The notes below the pieces were generated by a model that did no database searches, was not told the DNA's origin, and was given only the letters and a program-made list of their open reading frames with translations. From NCBI GenBank assembly GCA_037179385.1, contig CM074190.1, forward strand, positions 8,829,784-8,893,783: a stretch of DNA of 64,000 bases. Reading direction: 5' to 3'. The position numbers and the translations under genes are program-made. Below, one piece after another: positions 21,830-35,584 of the stretch (positions are counted from its first letter, which is position 1; every line of letters starts with the position of its first letter). Source of the DNA: Holothuria scabra. Lineage: Eukaryota > Echinodermata > Holothuroidea > Aspidochirotida > Holothuriidae.

Positions 21830-23085
21830 TGGGTTATTTCATGCAGCTTAATGAGGCTTTAGAGGAGCTATGTATTAATAATACACACAACACATTACTC
21901 ATTAATTAACACCTGGTAGTCCATCTGAAGCAGCAAGTATCAATCCTTAGCCACTTATTTAGTCCTATGCATCCTCTAGTGTGCTTGTTTCTTGTACTGC
22001 AATGTAATGTTGGGACACTGTTCCTTCCAGTGAAAGTGTATTGAATCCAGGCACTTGGAGAGTCATAGATAATGAGAAAAATGCAATCGATACAAAGGAA
22101 TCTCATTAAAATGTCAAGTATAGCTTATATTCTGAAATGAAATGAAGAAGATGGATTGGTCTTCCCGGCCTCAGGTACTTATTGCGAGGAGAATTCTCTG
22201 CCATTCTTAGGTTGTTATTGTAAGGACACTTGAGTTGGGTACCTCCTTGTGTTTGCTTCATACCTAACAAATTGTGTGAATAAATTTGAACTAAACACTA
22301 TAAATTTGCATCATTTGAAAACTGTAAAGGTATTATCCCTGTTCTTGAATCAGATGTCATTGCAGATTATTTTAAGTGAGATGGTTTATGTTTTGTTGGA
22401 CAGAAAATGTGGAAAAGGGTTCATAGGATGTCATAGTAATGGACAATATGGTAGAGTAAAAGTGAAAAAAAAAATACTTGTGGCCCCTCATTTGCCTGTT
22501 TAAGTTGCATCACTCATGATTTGTCTCAAAATAGTTTTGTGCTATATTTGCTGCCAATGCCTCTGTAGTTAAAGAAGAGGTGGTTAGGCCAAAATGTAGG
22601 ATGGAACTTAGTGGTTGTACTTCCTGTGTAGTGTTTAGGAAAAGATGTTGTGAGAGGTAATATTTAAGAAAGTGCTTCCTAAAGGATGTCATTGAAAGTA
22701 GGAAATGGTTTGAGGTGTCTATTAACATGGTTGGTTTGCCTCTAACACTTTATTTTCATGTATATATTGTCTAGAGTACATAAATTATTGTGTGGATCAA
22801 TGACACTTGGCTGAAATTTGAGCAGTATTGATGGATCAGATTTTTGAATATAGATGCAACTGTTGAAGGGATACCCTGTTACATGAATGAAAGTGATATT
22901 GAATGTAATGAAGGCAAAGTGTAATCTCTTGGAAGTACTCTGTGGATGGACAAAGAACAGTATTGTGTGATATAAGGACCATTGAAGAAAAGCTTTATAA
23001 TGTGGGTGAAGATCTTGTCTTTTAATCAAAATTCAGTAATATTTGAGAAATTAGGATGTAATGTGTCAAAGTGTCATGTATTGGT
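21830..23085. other. Intergenic, no feature recognised
   Basis: Sequence downstream of the probable cyclin C poly(A) site, without repeats or coding segments that I can support. Confidence 0.4.
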
Positions 23086-23089
23086 ACAA

Positions 23090-23850
23090 AATTACCATGC
23101 AGTAATGATGCAATGGCCTGTGATGACATCATGTGCAATGTAACAAAAACACCATGTGAGGTAGCAAACATAAGCACTACGTAGTATGCAAATAGCATCA
23201 TGTAACATTGAGGAAATTCAATTGATTACAGGTGACAAAAGTCCCATGCTTTATGATAAAAGTATGTTACATGTTGTACTTAGATGGAGTTTTATGACCC
23301 AATTTCTAACGGATTGCTTAAGTTGGGTCAGCCACAGCCTTTTTTTTCCAGTTGTAGCTCAACTGGCTTGTTTTTCCTACATCATTGCTTATTCTGAACA
23401 CCAAGCACAATGCCAGAAGGTTCCACTTTTGAAGTCCTTGGTATGACCCAGCTGGGAGTCAAATTCCAACCCTCCTTGGGTGCTTGGTTACATGATGTAA
23501 GCATCAATGTGACATGACAATATGACCATGTGACATGACAGTTGGGCATGTGATAGTGTGCAAAAACCATGTAAAGTTATAAAGGCACTATGTCATGTAA
23601 TGAAAGTATGTAACATGATGTAAGCACCATTGGACATGACAGAGGCACCATGTGACATGGTAGAGAGCCACGAAGGGTGGCAAAATTTTGTTGGAAACTG
23701 GGCCGTAAAACTCTATCTAACTATCTAACTTAGAACTTTGTACAGATGGCAAAAGCACTATGCCATGTCATAAAATTATGTCACATGATAAGAGCACCAT
23801 GTAACATGATGACAATACCATGTGAGATGCTAAAATTTAATGCAGGTGCA
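23090..23850. repeat. Degenerate ~22-bp minisatellite with SINE insertions
   Basis: Units resembling gcaccatgtgacatgatg and aaaagcaccatgtaacatg recur through the interval with heavy drift. The array is cut by a family D SINE body at 23270-23480 (minus) and by a short SINE tail at 23685-23735 (ggaaactgggccgtaaaact). Similar motifs on both sides of each insertion suggest the array is older than the SINEs. Confidence 0.65.
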
Positions 23851-24514
23851 ATGTAGACAATATTCTAGAAAATAAGGGGGAATGTGGTAGTTGACTTGGA
23901 GTGAGTGTCAATGCTGCAAATAATATCTTGTTATTGCAATTGAGAGGACTCAAAAATAAATTAATATTATTATAGTGCATGTATAGACAAATTGAAATGT
24001 TAACAGTTTGAAAATTGTCACCAGCAGTTGCTTTGAGTTTTTCTTCATCCCTGTTTTATTCCCTACTCATAGACACATATACAGCCTCATACGCTTGTCT
24101 ATTTTAAGTTACTTTCATTCCTCATTAATTAAAACAATTGCATCTCTAAGATTGAGAAAACATTGAAGCTTGCTCTCTCCAAACAATCAGTGCCCATGTT
24201 TTTTAGAGGGACAAAATGTAAGAAAAACAGGTCATATTCTCTTTTGGCAAGTACCTGTGCCTTAAATATTTTTTAGCAGTGAATTACGACAAAGTGAGAA
24301 AAATCAGTTTCCAAAATATGACCTTAATTCTGGTAACAACAAAGAGAGCAAGGTTGATATAAAGGTATATGTAAAGTGAAATAAAACAAACACAGGAGAT
24401 GACTGGACAGTAAAGGTTGGTGCAATCAAAAGTCTGCAGAGCTCTGATTATTTAAAATTAAGTCTGAAAGGATAGATCATAAAAACAAAAGTGATAGAGA
24501 TATGTACTTGTAGG

Positions 24515-25012
24515 TTAGTTAGTTGGACGGTTTTACAGCTCATTTTCCAACCAATTGGTTTAATTCAGACTGGCCATGGCCCTTTTGGCTTTTTTTTTTA
24601 TGGCTGACTGACCTGTTTTCCCTAATCCATTACTAATTCTCAGCACCATTAGCACAACGACAGTGGGTTCCATTTTTAAAGTCTTTTGTACAACATGGAC
24701 AGGAGGGAACTTAACATCAGACCTTCTTAAGTCCTTCAAGTCTCATGCTCTAACCACTAAAAATTGTAACATTAGGTTAGTTAGATGAAGTTTTATGGCT
24801 CAGTTTCCAACCTTTTGGTTCAAGTCCAGCCTGCCACTGCCTTTTTTCCAGTTGTGGCTCACTGGCTTCTTTTTCCTACTCCATTGCTTATGCTGACCAC
24901 CAAGCACAATGGCAGTTGGTTCCATTCTAAAGTCTTCTGTATGACCTGGTCAGGACTTGAATTCCCAACCTCCCAACTGCAAGTCTGATGCTCTAACCAC
25001 TTGGCCATGCAG
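24515..25012 (-). repeat. Two tandem family D tRNA-type SINEs
   Basis: Two copies, 24515-24768 and 24775-25012, lie head to tail. On the minus strand each begins with a tRNA-like region (ggccaagtggttagagcat, cagacttgcagttgggaggt) with a clear A box and a weak B box. Each continues through the body and ends in ggaaactgagccataaaact plus a CTAACTAAC-type tail. RNA polymerase III transcription and LINE-driven insertion are inferred from the structure. Confidence 0.8.
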
Positions 25013-25676
25013 TTGATGGGAGCTCAACTTTTGGCAATGCAACCAGGTGAAGGCTTTGAAGCATGAGAAATTGCATTGTCCATGTCTACTTGTTTATACA
25101 TATTCTTTGTAGTGGGGACATCCTTATAATCTGACATCTCTATATTCCAATGTCTTAAAGTTCAGACAATAATGTACTTTGGTACCGACAAAGTGTACTT
25201 TGGCACTGTTTTCTCGGAACATAGAGATGTAACTCTATGTTGCCATCATTGATTTTAACATCCCTATTGGCTATTCCCTCATGTAAATTTGGTGTTGGGG
25301 TATTGTCTGCATTCATATCTTGTTCTATTGTTTACCTCCATTGTTCTAATTATAACACTGTCCTCTTTTTATCCTTAAAGATGAATTAACTGTCCCTGCA
25401 ATTGAGATTAGTGTAATAGGTGGTCCTTTTTCTTGAATGGTCCTAGAGAATCATACAGCATTATTTTCTCACTGGATTGTGAAATTTACAAGGATTAATT
25501 TCATCATTTACCATGTATATGTTGTAACATTATGTTATAACAGGCCTTGCATTTTGTGTTATGCAAGTGCAATTTCATACCATCACTCACCTCAAATCAC
25601 TGTGAGGAGTGTGAATATTTGCTGCACATATAAATCTATTATTTAAGTTTATTAAATAGCACACCTACCTCACTCC

Positions 25677-25945
25677 TTAAAGGGCAGGAACAGTCAAATT
25701 GAAGAAGTGCAGTAGACTGTCCAGTTTCATGATTGGCTGTTGAAAGTCATGTGACAATGTTTTTTCTCTTCAAATGTGAAATTTACCAGAAATACTGTAC
25801 TGTAACTGCTTGGTTTACCTTGAATATGCAATAGTTAAGTCATAAAATGTAATGAAAGATACTTTGAAGAGGAATAAGATGAAAATTGTGTTATTTAGCC
25901 TTTTCTTCAAAATAAGTTTGGTGTGGGACTGCTCTTTACCTTTAA
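25677..25945. mobile_element. Family F MITE, best-bounded copy
   Basis: The ends are ttaaagggcaggaacagtc and gactgctctttacctttaa, an imperfect inverted repeat, with TTAA at both outer edges (25677-25680 and 25942-25945). The interior includes tttcatgattggctgttg and ttaccttgaatatgcaatag, shared with 53389-53652. TTAA borders would fit a piggyBac-like origin, but this rests on few copies. Confidence 0.65.
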
Positions 25946-25949
25946 TTTT

Positions 25950-28900
25950 CTGAGGAGTGTGACTTGCAACACACTTGGAGGATTGAAAACTAAAAGCCTT
26001 GTTGTAAAATATGATGAAAGATGTTTGGTAGAAAAATAGCAGGAAATCTATGTATGAGATTTAGCCATTGATTCAAAATAAATTTGAAATAACTGCTTGT
26101 TGCATTGAAGGACAGTGAATGTGTTGCAATCAAAGAATGGAAAAGGGGAGAGTGATGCATCACTGTAGACACATGTGAGGTCATGTGCAAGAATTTACCT
26201 TCCTAAATCTTGATGCCTTAAGCATAATATTCTTGGCAAAATTTTGAAGCATAAGAAAGGTAAGAAAGAAAACACAGTGTTTTATGTAATGTATGTCCCT
26301 CTTGCTACTGTCCTACTTAAAGAAGCCATTCAATTCTTGGAGTACAACTTAAAATGATAATGATGATATCTGGTAGGGTTTGCATGCTATTTTTACTTAA
26401 ACAGCCTGGGTGTGCTAGCTCTATTTAATCTAATCTTGACATCCAAACAACTTGTAATGCACACATACTTGCATTCAAAGTATTGAACAAAAGCATAAAC
26501 AGACCCTTAAAGTCCTAATTAAGTTGAACCTGCAACATGACCTACATTATCTTTACTTTATCACTTTCAAACCAGCATTTTGCTTACATGCAGGATTAGG
26601 TAGTTAGATATGTGAGATTTAATGACACACTAACATTAAAGTGTTAGATAGTGTCAACTAGACAAGAGGGTAAAGTTCAAATACTGTTTCAAGCACAGTT
26701 CAAGTCCTCCCATGTAGTTGCTTTTCACGACAGACAGAGAATGAGTCTGGGGACATATTCTACAATCAGAAACCCATAAAACAGGGAGGGGGTCTAGGAT
26801 TGATTTTACCCTTACTCTATATACTAGAGTGTAAGTCTCTCCACAACCCAACAACCATTCACTGCACATCATCACTCTGTGTGGTTTTTCATGATTTCAA
26901 ATTTTATGGAACCTTCTTTGAGCCAAATTATTGATACGTAAACAGCCATGAAAGTGTAACTGTTATACAGTATTCATATGATCATTGAATGTGTAACATT
27001 ATTCAAAGTTCACCAGTAAAATTGTCTTGCAAGCCCTAAGCTGTTTAATATGACGGTTAATTTCTGCCACAGTGCTTGCTTTATACTATTTCATTCATTC
27101 CAAGCAATTGACTTCATTGTAGTCATGTGTATTTGAATGTACCATAGCAGCTCTCCACATATTACAAAGTCATCTTATGTCTTATAACCTTTGGTCACCC
27201 TGATTGGTATTTTTATGAGACATTCAAAATGTTTTACAATAGCTACTGAAATCAGTTGACCTTTGCTGTCTTGAAGACGACAGTAAATTTTGTCTTTAGA
27301 GAGATGGTCATGACAGTTTCATTAAGAAATGGATTAATGAAAAAAGAATTAGTGTCTTAAATGTGAGTGAAGGGATGGCCTAGGATAATTGCTAACTAGC
27401 ATCAAAACAGTACGAGAAGCTGCCCAGTATTGTAAGCAATTTGACTGAATATTTAAGAAATCTTGTTGTTGGCTCTCCATTTTCAAAATAAGATAGTGTG
27501 GTGCATAAAGGTATATTGCTTTTAAGCTGATTTACGCCCCACAGAACTTGAATGAATGCATCTAGCTGTTTTATTCAATAGATGTGTGACTTTTGAAAAG
27601 ATTGCAAATTTGGCAGCAGAATTCACAATATAATAAGTATAATAAACGTTAAGTCCAAAGTGCAGAGCTGTACAAATCAAACTGTGCATACATGTGTAAC
27701 TATGGTATTGAAATTTCAAGTTGGACCTTTAGATAAATTTTAGAATCTTTTTATGCTGACACCTTCCTGTACTGTGTCTGGTTGAAAAAATATTGATTTT
27801 ATCTCCAGTCCATGCGAGCCTGACTTGCTAGGTGGAGAGCAGTAGTTCTTGATATGCTTTGGATGCTAATTGCAGTAATGAGATAGGGACTGATGGATGC
27901 TTGTGTCAGAAGCTAGGATTATATGAGGAAGATTGTAAGTGATCAGAATAAGATCATTTTGCAATATCAGCACTGTCAGTAAAGTACTGGAATGAATAGC
28001 TACTATAACTGCAACATGAGAACTGATTTCATGATGTTGGTTCTGGAACCTCTGCTGTCTCCCATATTAACTGTTTTAATATCAGATGGAACTTTGTGCA
28101 AATCTGATCTAAAATGATTACCCCTTCCCTACCTCCAACCCCAACCAAAAGGTTGGTAGGGAAATATTGTTTTGAATTATTTGTTAAAACTTGCAGCAAG
28201 ATCAGTAAAAACTCTTTGTGATATCAAAAAAATGAAAAAAAAAAAAAAAAAAACACCTTTGCAGAACAATTAAATTTTGTATAAAAGCAATTAAATTTTG
28301 TAAAGGTTATGCTGCACATTTTTGAAACCACTTAGTCGTGTTTCCAGCAAAGGGGGGAGGGGGTAAGGGGTGGATTTGTTCTTCCCTCCCCCTTTCTAAA
28401 AGTTGCCAAAAGAAGGTGGGTAAAATCCAGTGCTTTTCATTTCCATAAAAAGGAAAAAAATATATATATCTTGTTTTCTTGTTTAAAGAGAGGACACTTT
28501 TCAGCAATGTTTGAACTTTCATAAATAAATGGCCCATAAAAGCTTTCAAATTGCACCTTACAGGTGCCTTGAAGCAAACTTTTGTCTCCCTGAACCCACT
28601 TGTAATTTAATTTTAACCTAGGAGAGAATCAATTTTGAACTTGGGGTTTAGCATAATCTGTTCTCCCCCCCCTTTTTAGTGTTTCTGTCAGAATTCCTGC
28701 TTAGGTATAATTGACATTTAGACTCAAATATCTCCTGCATGGGATTGTAAGGTTGGAGTGCATTGTAATGTAAATGCAAGAAACCATTGAGATGCTTCAT
28801 ATCTGAAGTTCAAAGTATTTTACTTGAATCTTAAAAAAGCTACATTGGTAATAGGGAACATGTTACTATATAAGTGAAATGTTTGAGGATCAGGAAGTCT

Positions 28901-29585
28901 CCTGGCTTACGAAGGACCCTATACCAGAGTGAGTGTGAATAAACACTGGTGAGATTCATTGTCTAGTGTTCCAAGGTTAAGGATGTAGCACTCCATCTCT
29001 TTCCAAGGCACCAAAACTACTGAATTACAATGGCATGGAGACAGTATGATTGATATCACTAGATCAAAATATTGTGCAAGTGTGAGTTTCAGTGCGTATA
29101 TTTGGGCAGCAACCTAGAAATTGTGTTGACAAATTTTGCTTTGAAAATGCCACCATCTTGCCTTGAGAGATGCCACCATCTTGCCTTGAGAGACTTGTAC
29201 AATTCAAAAAGTTTCTAGCTTCTACCCCTTCTACCCCTCCCCCAGGATGGTGAGCCACCAATGTACACACCAGAGGTGTGACATTCAGTTCTTAACCCAG
29301 GGAAAACCCTGTTGGCATATGCCAATCATGCCCAAAGCTGCTGATGGGACCACCATAAAATGTCTCCACCCTTTAGCTATTTTTCCAAAGCCTAGAACTG
29401 ATGGGAATGGGAGTACTTTGTGTGCACTACTCAAGAAATGTGTTTATTGTAAAATGTAATATGATGACACAAGCAATGCATTATACCATTAACCACTCAG
29501 TTGAATTATCAACTACTAAAGGGAACATGGCAAAAAGAGAATTCTGCAAAAAAATTTTCAACTCTCTTAAAGAATGAAAGGCAGG
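25950..29585. other. Intergenic, mostly no feature recognised
   Basis: No gene. Minor items: a 68-bp segment at 26598-26665 (gagatttaatgacacactaa) recurs at 51450-51505, there is a poly(A) run near 28233-28252, and a 23-bp unit (atgccaccatcttgccttga) is duplicated in tandem near 29146-29193. Confidence 0.5.
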
Positions 29586-29588
29586 CTA

Positions 29589-29876
29589 ATCTTATCCCAA
29601 ACTACAGTATTTTTTAGTAGTCCACAGAAGTATTCAATTGGTAAAGCTCTTTGATTGACAGCAAGTTAAAAAAATGCATGAGTGCTATAGCTTGTATTAC
29701 TCTGCATGTGCTGTACTGAGTGTTATGATATCATATTGGGGTCTTGCATACTCACCCTGGTGCAATATGCTGGGATTGAATCTGGATGAAGATGAAATTT
29801 TAAATGTTTGCAAGAGGACCTTAAGTAAGTAGGTTAGGAGGATTGGAACTGTTTGGGGTGAGGGGATTTAGGCCTT
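29589..29876 (+). mobile_element. Family C MITE, copy 3
   Basis: It runs from cttatcccaaactacagtat to actgtttggggtgaggggat. Landmarks are attcaattggtaaagctctt, gattgacagcaagttaaaaa and ggggtcttgcatactcacc, in the family C order. Confidence 0.8.
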
Positions 29877-29982
29877 CAACTTTTAGCATAGTCATATGAC
29901 AAAACTGGTTCCTAACCAGGGATATCAGGGAACATCACTTGGGAATGTGAAACGCCTCTTAGACAATAATAAATAAGTAGTG

Positions 29983-30165
29983 TTCAGTGGCGTAGGAACA
30001 GGGAGGGTTTGGGGGTTTAGAACCCCCACGACCCAACCTTGCAGTGCAAAAACACCTAAAATAGTGTTTTTTCTCTCTATCCTGAGACTTTTCCCTCATA
30101 TTATGTCCCCCCCCCTCTACATGACACCAAAACCCTCTCCATGACACAATCCTGGCTACTTGCCT
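29983..30165 (+). repeat. Family H repeat, copy 1
   Basis: A ~180-bp segment begins cagtggcgtaggaacaggga and ends acacaatcctggctact. It shares ttttttctctctatcctgag and cttttccctcatat with a second copy at 33831-34010 in the same orientation. The two ends are weakly inverted; the class is not known. Confidence 0.65.
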
Positions 30166-30169
30166 AGTA

Positions 30170-33100
30170 GTGTTAATGTGGTAATAGGGAAAACATTCTT
30201 AGGGTTATTATGGTAGAACTGTAAACTGTAGTTTGACTCAAAATTTGGCTGTTCCCTTCCTATAATGTCAAAATATTCATGAAAACTCATTAGTCTCAGT
30301 TTTGCATTTGTCTGATGGTGGTTGAAGGTGTGCTTGGGGAAAACATAATAAATTAGGGGTACTGACAGCTCTAATGATTGGAAAGTGGGGGACGGTAGAG
30401 GTATGAGGGGTGGGTGCGGTCATAGTTTTTTTTATCATTTCATGATTTTAGGTAATAAATGCCATATTTTATGTTGCATTTCAAAGAAAAGTTCCCGTGT
30501 AGTGTGGTAGTGAACTTGGATTTGGTTGGCAGAAGGAGAGCAGTGATAACATAGTTTAACAGGCAACATTGGTCATTTAGTATGCAGATTGAAGATTGCA
30601 GTGATCATGTGAGATGCATGTAGTTACATTTGTTGTTTCCATTTCTATGATACATTTAAAGAGGACAGTCCAATGGTAAGGGATAAATAATCCAGTCAAG
30701 AATAGTGCACAAAATTAATTTTGTTTGCTTTCATTAACCTTCTGTTTGTTTTGTCTCCCAGTTTGGTTGTGGGAAAAACTACTTGTTTTTCTGATGTTGT
30801 TTCAGTACCTTCCATCACCTTTTCCCCTTCCTCCTTACAAACCTCATAGAAATGGTAGGCATGCTGACTATTTACACACATATTATCCATTGTAATGTAC
30901 ATCATACCTTGTTGCATAATTTACCATCCCAGTTGCTACTTCCCTTGTACATTAAAGTTAGAAATATTTATCATTCCCTCATCATTGCATGCACCTAACA
31001 AAAACGACATCCATCATGCTTGTAAACATTGATGTGGTCATCATGACTTTTCTACTCTTTTCTGTTCCTTTACAGAGCTAAAACGACTACAGAAGGATGA
31101 TGTGGCTTTGCTGCAGTTTTTCTCTGAAAAAAAAAGACAATTTGTGTCCTGTCTACCCCTTTTTGTGTGTGCAAAAGGGGAGTAAGATCATCAAAGGCAA
31201 GAGCTTCTTCACAGGGCCATAACCCTGATTGTTTCAGGAAGTTGGGCAAGCTAAAAGGCACAGTGCAAACTTCTCTAGGGTTAATGTAAGGTCCACCAGA
31301 GGGACCCTTTGTTGAAAAGTGGTGGAAATTGCTCATGCTTTTTAGGGCAGTAAGTTTGTGAGGGGCATAAAATAAGTGCTAATATGTTGGTGATAATAGA
31401 GTTACTTTCATATTCATATCGGGGAAGACTCTGATAGGTAGAGATAAGGTGTTTGTAGATGTCTGGACAGTAGGACTGCTCATTATTCCCCAGTTGTTCT
31501 GATAAAGTCAAAAAGTCTACATGAAGGTCTGTGTTAGGATAAGGGTTAGGTTAGGGTAAGAGTTTGTTCCTGAAAGTAGAGACATTAGAAGAAAGAGACA
31601 TAACGGCAGAAATCTTAAGCGGTATCTCTGTTTTCATACTGAGTAGGGATGGGATTCAGGTCAGTGATCTTCAGAAAGGTGTTCATGTTAACTGAATACA
31701 TTTGTTGTCATCCTGCTTGATTGACATGTATGAATACTTCATGTAGGTCATCATCAAATGGAAGACAACAGGTGCCTACTGATACTATCCTTTTCAACCT
31801 GTCATTCCAGGGTTTCCCCTGGGCTAATTTAGAGGTTTGTAAGGTTACATTAGTCCATGGGCCAAAATGGCCCTACAGAAGCTTCTACTCTAACAGGGGG
31901 GAAACTATCATTTCTTTAATACCTGGTACAGTGCAGGTGGCACAGTAAGGGCAATTGTAAGTGGAAGGTGGGGGGGGGGGGGGGGTAGCCAAAATGTGTG
32001 AGGTGGCTGCCTTGTAGAAAAAATGCCACGGACAACCCTGCATTCTGATTGGCATTTGTTGTAACACCTCAGTTTGGGTTACAGAAAGTATCTTCAATAA
32101 TGGATGGTTATATAGGATATAATGTAGACATGTTTGACTTTTAGCAAAGCTTAGGGTCAGTGTGCAAAGCTACTGGCCATGTTTGGGTATTATGGGGGCG
32201 GCACTAGCTGGTGTTATACAAAGGTACAAGTCAATGTAACAAGGGATACTAAACCTTCATGAACAGTGTACTCTGTATCCATGTTTTTTACAGGTATGTA
32301 CATATGGCTTGCTAAGCAAGCTTCCATTATGTCTTTACAACATGGCTAGATTAACAAACTCTCCCACTGAATAGGAGGTAAGTAGGCCATGCTTTGCGTT
32401 AAATCTCACCTCTAATGCAGGAGGGGTCAGAGGGCAGAGGCTCTATCCAATAAATACAGTCACTTCTAATAATGCACATAAAAAAAAAAAAAAAAAAAAA
32501 AACTTCCTCAAAAAATGAGAAACAGAAAGAAGAAGAAAACTGAAATACAGAGATTGACAAGATCAACCATTAGCACAGGAAAAAAGAATACTGAGTGAAG
32601 TTATGGATACGCATGTTTAGTAATTTGATTACATGTTGAACTGTAAAATTTTAGGATCCTTTAGCTGTTAGGTACTATTTGTGCCTACTTTTTTTTTTTT
32701 TTTTGGGGGGGGGGACAAGTAAGTGACTAAAAGGACTTTTGAAGATGCATAAAAACCTATTGACCACTGACTCTCATATTGTATTGACCACCTTAGATAA
32801 GTGAAAAACTAGTAGCTTCTACCAATACATTTAACCAAAAACAAATGTTTTTCAGTTACATGCTACACAAAGTGAGTCTTGAACTGTGGAATGAAACTTA
32901 AAGTTCCGAGGAAGAGAAAATGAGTATACAGCCTTGTGTCTGGGGCAAGGAGGATGGAGCATGGAGCCCTAGGATAAAATATAATACTTTGTTTATTGGT
33001 GGTATCCTTGATGAAGTACAACATTCATTATGATGTAATTGTTTACTAGTCACTAATTTGCTTGTCAGAAGAGTATGGAAGGGATTGTGGAAATTTAAAT

Positions 33101-33245
33101 ATTGCTTGTCAAACAAAATTTTAAACTTAGCAACCACTTGGAATATTTTTGACATTTCTTGTGCATTTAGCTTGAGTCAAAAAATTCAAAAACATGTATT
33201 AAAACGGCATGAAAAATCAATTCTAATAGTCCAACTCCCATCATA
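30170..33245. other. Intergenic, simple-sequence tracts only
   Basis: No gene or bounded transposon was recognised. There are G, A and T runs near 31970-31985, 32480-32503 and 32690-32712. Confidence 0.45.
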
Positions 33246-33246
33246 A

Positions 33247-33634
33247 TAGGACACACTTGAGCCAACATATGATATGTTGAAATTTATTCACTTAAACCAG
33301 ATTAGTCCATTGCACAATAATTTGTGACTTTCTTGTTGTACAACTCACATTGCCTGATTTGTTTCTCTTTAAAATTAATTTTTTTCTATGACCTTAAACA
33401 CTTCCTGTTTGCTTACATACCATGTTGCACAGAGAGGACTTAATTACATCACTCTGTAAGAGTAAGAGTGCTATCAGACCTTGGTACGAGGTGCAGTAAT
33501 TTCAGAGAAACAAAGAAATGAAAAGGCTGTAGTTTGAGTTGTACAACAATGACATCACAAATTATTGTGCAAGTACCATTTTAATCTGAGTTAGTGAACT
33601 TCAACATTTTATATCTCGGCCCAAGAATGTCCTA
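33247..33634. mobile_element. MITE with ~110-bp inverted repeats
   Basis: The ends are taggacacacttgagcc and its inverted relative at ggcccaagaatgtccta. Best-conserved inner arms are tgcacaataatttgtgac (33310) and tcacaaattattgtgcaa (33555), then ttgttgtacaactca and gagttgtacaacaa. No protein is encoded. The target duplication is unclear. Confidence 0.7.
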
Positions 33635-33830
33635 AGAAGATAGAAGTTGGACTGTTAAAATTCATTTTTTATGCTTTTTAACATATATTTTTGAATGTTT
33701 TGACTTCAGGTACACTGTAGTACTATCATAATTTGGAAATGAGTTGTAAATATTGCCGGCATGAGAATATAACTTGTGTTCACTGGGTCACAAGGATGTG
33801 TATTTATATGCTTAGCATTCATTCTTCCTT

Positions 33831-34010
33831 AGTGGCATATCCACGGGAAGGGTTTTGGTGGTTAGAACCTCCCCATGACCTAACCTTGTAATGAAAAAAT
33901 ACCTAAAAACAGTTTTTTCTCTCTATCCTTAGACTTTTCCCTCATATCGTGCCCCCAATCCCCCCATGACACCAAAACCTTCCCCATAACACAATCCTGG
34001 CTATGCACCT
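33831..34010 (+). repeat. Family H repeat, copy 2
   Basis: This second copy of the repeat at 29983-30165 reads agtggcatatccacgggaag through acacaatcctggctatgcac, with the shared ttttttctctctatccttag core. Confidence 0.65.
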
Positions 34011-34014
34011 GTTC

Positions 34015-35580
34015 TTCCTTGTGGATAAACTATTCTTTCTCTTCGACTTGTGTGCCATTGTGCTAGAAATATGATCAGGTAGGCCCAAATAATTGTCCTC
34101 TAAAAGCATTGCTGTCAATTATACCTACCCACCAATGAGATGCCATCCACCCTATTCAAGCAGGTTTCCTCTTGCCATATATTAAATCTCCGGAGGGAAA
34201 AAAAATGTAAATATTTTCAGTTACCCTTTCTTCATCAACCATTCATTCAAATTGGCAGTCTGGTAATGTTTCACCCCATGCTTTTCTCCAGGAAAGTTGC
34301 TCCACGTGAAAGTGGAACTAACCTCAAAAACCATACCAGAAAAAAAACTGATATCAATTTGAAAAAATTTGCTTGTTTTTGCCTTTATTGGCTCTCAACT
34401 CTCCCCTCAAACTACAATTTTTGGAAGTCCAAAGAACATCTGAATTGGCACACATCTTGGAAAATTTATCCTTTACTTAATCTTGTCAAGAACTGTTATC
34501 AATATAAATTAGATGCCCATTTAAGCATTTGACAATAGCCCTGAAGGTTGACACTTGATAGCAGTTTATCTAGATTAAACTGTAAGGGGATGTAACCCTC
34601 CATGTGTCACCTGGCATGGGCAGCACTAGGGTGTTTTGATGGAGGGGGTCATATTTTTTGCAAATAACCCCCTCCCCTGTCTCACCCCTACTGTTGCTGC
34701 CTCTGTCATCTGGCACTGAACATGGTTTAGCTGGAAGTCTGGTTGCAAAATACCCTACAAAAATTAAATTGTTCATAGTAGAAAATTTGGAATTTCCAAC
34801 TTAAAATGTAGGATGTGTCCCTTAAAATATCCCCCTCCAATAATTTTCATTTGTAACAGATGACATATGAAGGCTTTGTAAATAGCCCAATTTTAATTTT
34901 ATAATAGTTTTAAATTAAAAAAAAATTAATGTTATTTTTTCCATGGATATTGTAGTTTATGAGCAATTCTTAATTCTTCTGTGTGCTATGCATTTTGCAT
35001 GCTCACTTTTGCATTTAGTGTCTGATTGATATGAATTCATGCATCGGCCTTTTGCCTCATGTTAAGAAACCTATAATATCATTACCAATTTTTTATTCAG
35101 TCTATTATTTTCTACAAGTGTGTGAAGTAAACACTCCCCTTTGTATTTCTCCCTGGATTAAGTCTTAACTCATTACCATTTACTTAAAAGCTTCTAAGGC
35201 AGATAAACTTTTTTTTAAATTCAAAAACTTGTCAGGAAAATTCCATAAGGGTTTTCTGCTGTTTAAAATGGGTATTAAAATTTTTTTCAAAGTTGATTTA
35301 TGTGATTTGTGCATACTCATAGTGTTAAAAATATAAAATTCATGGCCCCATAGAATGTATGACAAGATCTATCTCAGTTTGTGAAATTTGCAATGATAAT
35401 GTAACTTTAATGGGCCGGAAATTTTGTACTCAAGAAGTGGCCTGCCTTGAGAGCAATCTATCAAGTATAATTTTTGACAAGACAGAGGCACTGTCAATGT
35501 AGTCATGTGAATTTTTCATCCTTAAGAACTAATTCCTTGGCAGAAAACAGTTCATCAGAGGGAATAAAATGTGTGGTTTT
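34015..35580. other. Intergenic; one truncated family C end
   Basis: At about 34395-34440 the sequence caactctcccctcaaactac resembles the family C terminus, without the rest of the element. Otherwise nothing was recognised. Confidence 0.4.
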
Positions 35581-35584
35581 GCAG

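Noticed and set aside
23090..23850. CRISPR-like array of repeats and spacers
   Set aside because: The units are degenerate and contiguous, with no constant-length spacers, and the DNA is clearly animal nuclear sequence.
31070..31336. A possible exon after ttcctttacag at 31075
   Set aside because: The plus-strand frame is short and of low complexity (repeated Lys) and has no recognisable family or donor site.
34140..34532. A 130-codon ORF
   Set aside because: It overlaps a truncated repeat end, has no recognisable domain, and AT-rich DNA of this length yields several such frames by chance.
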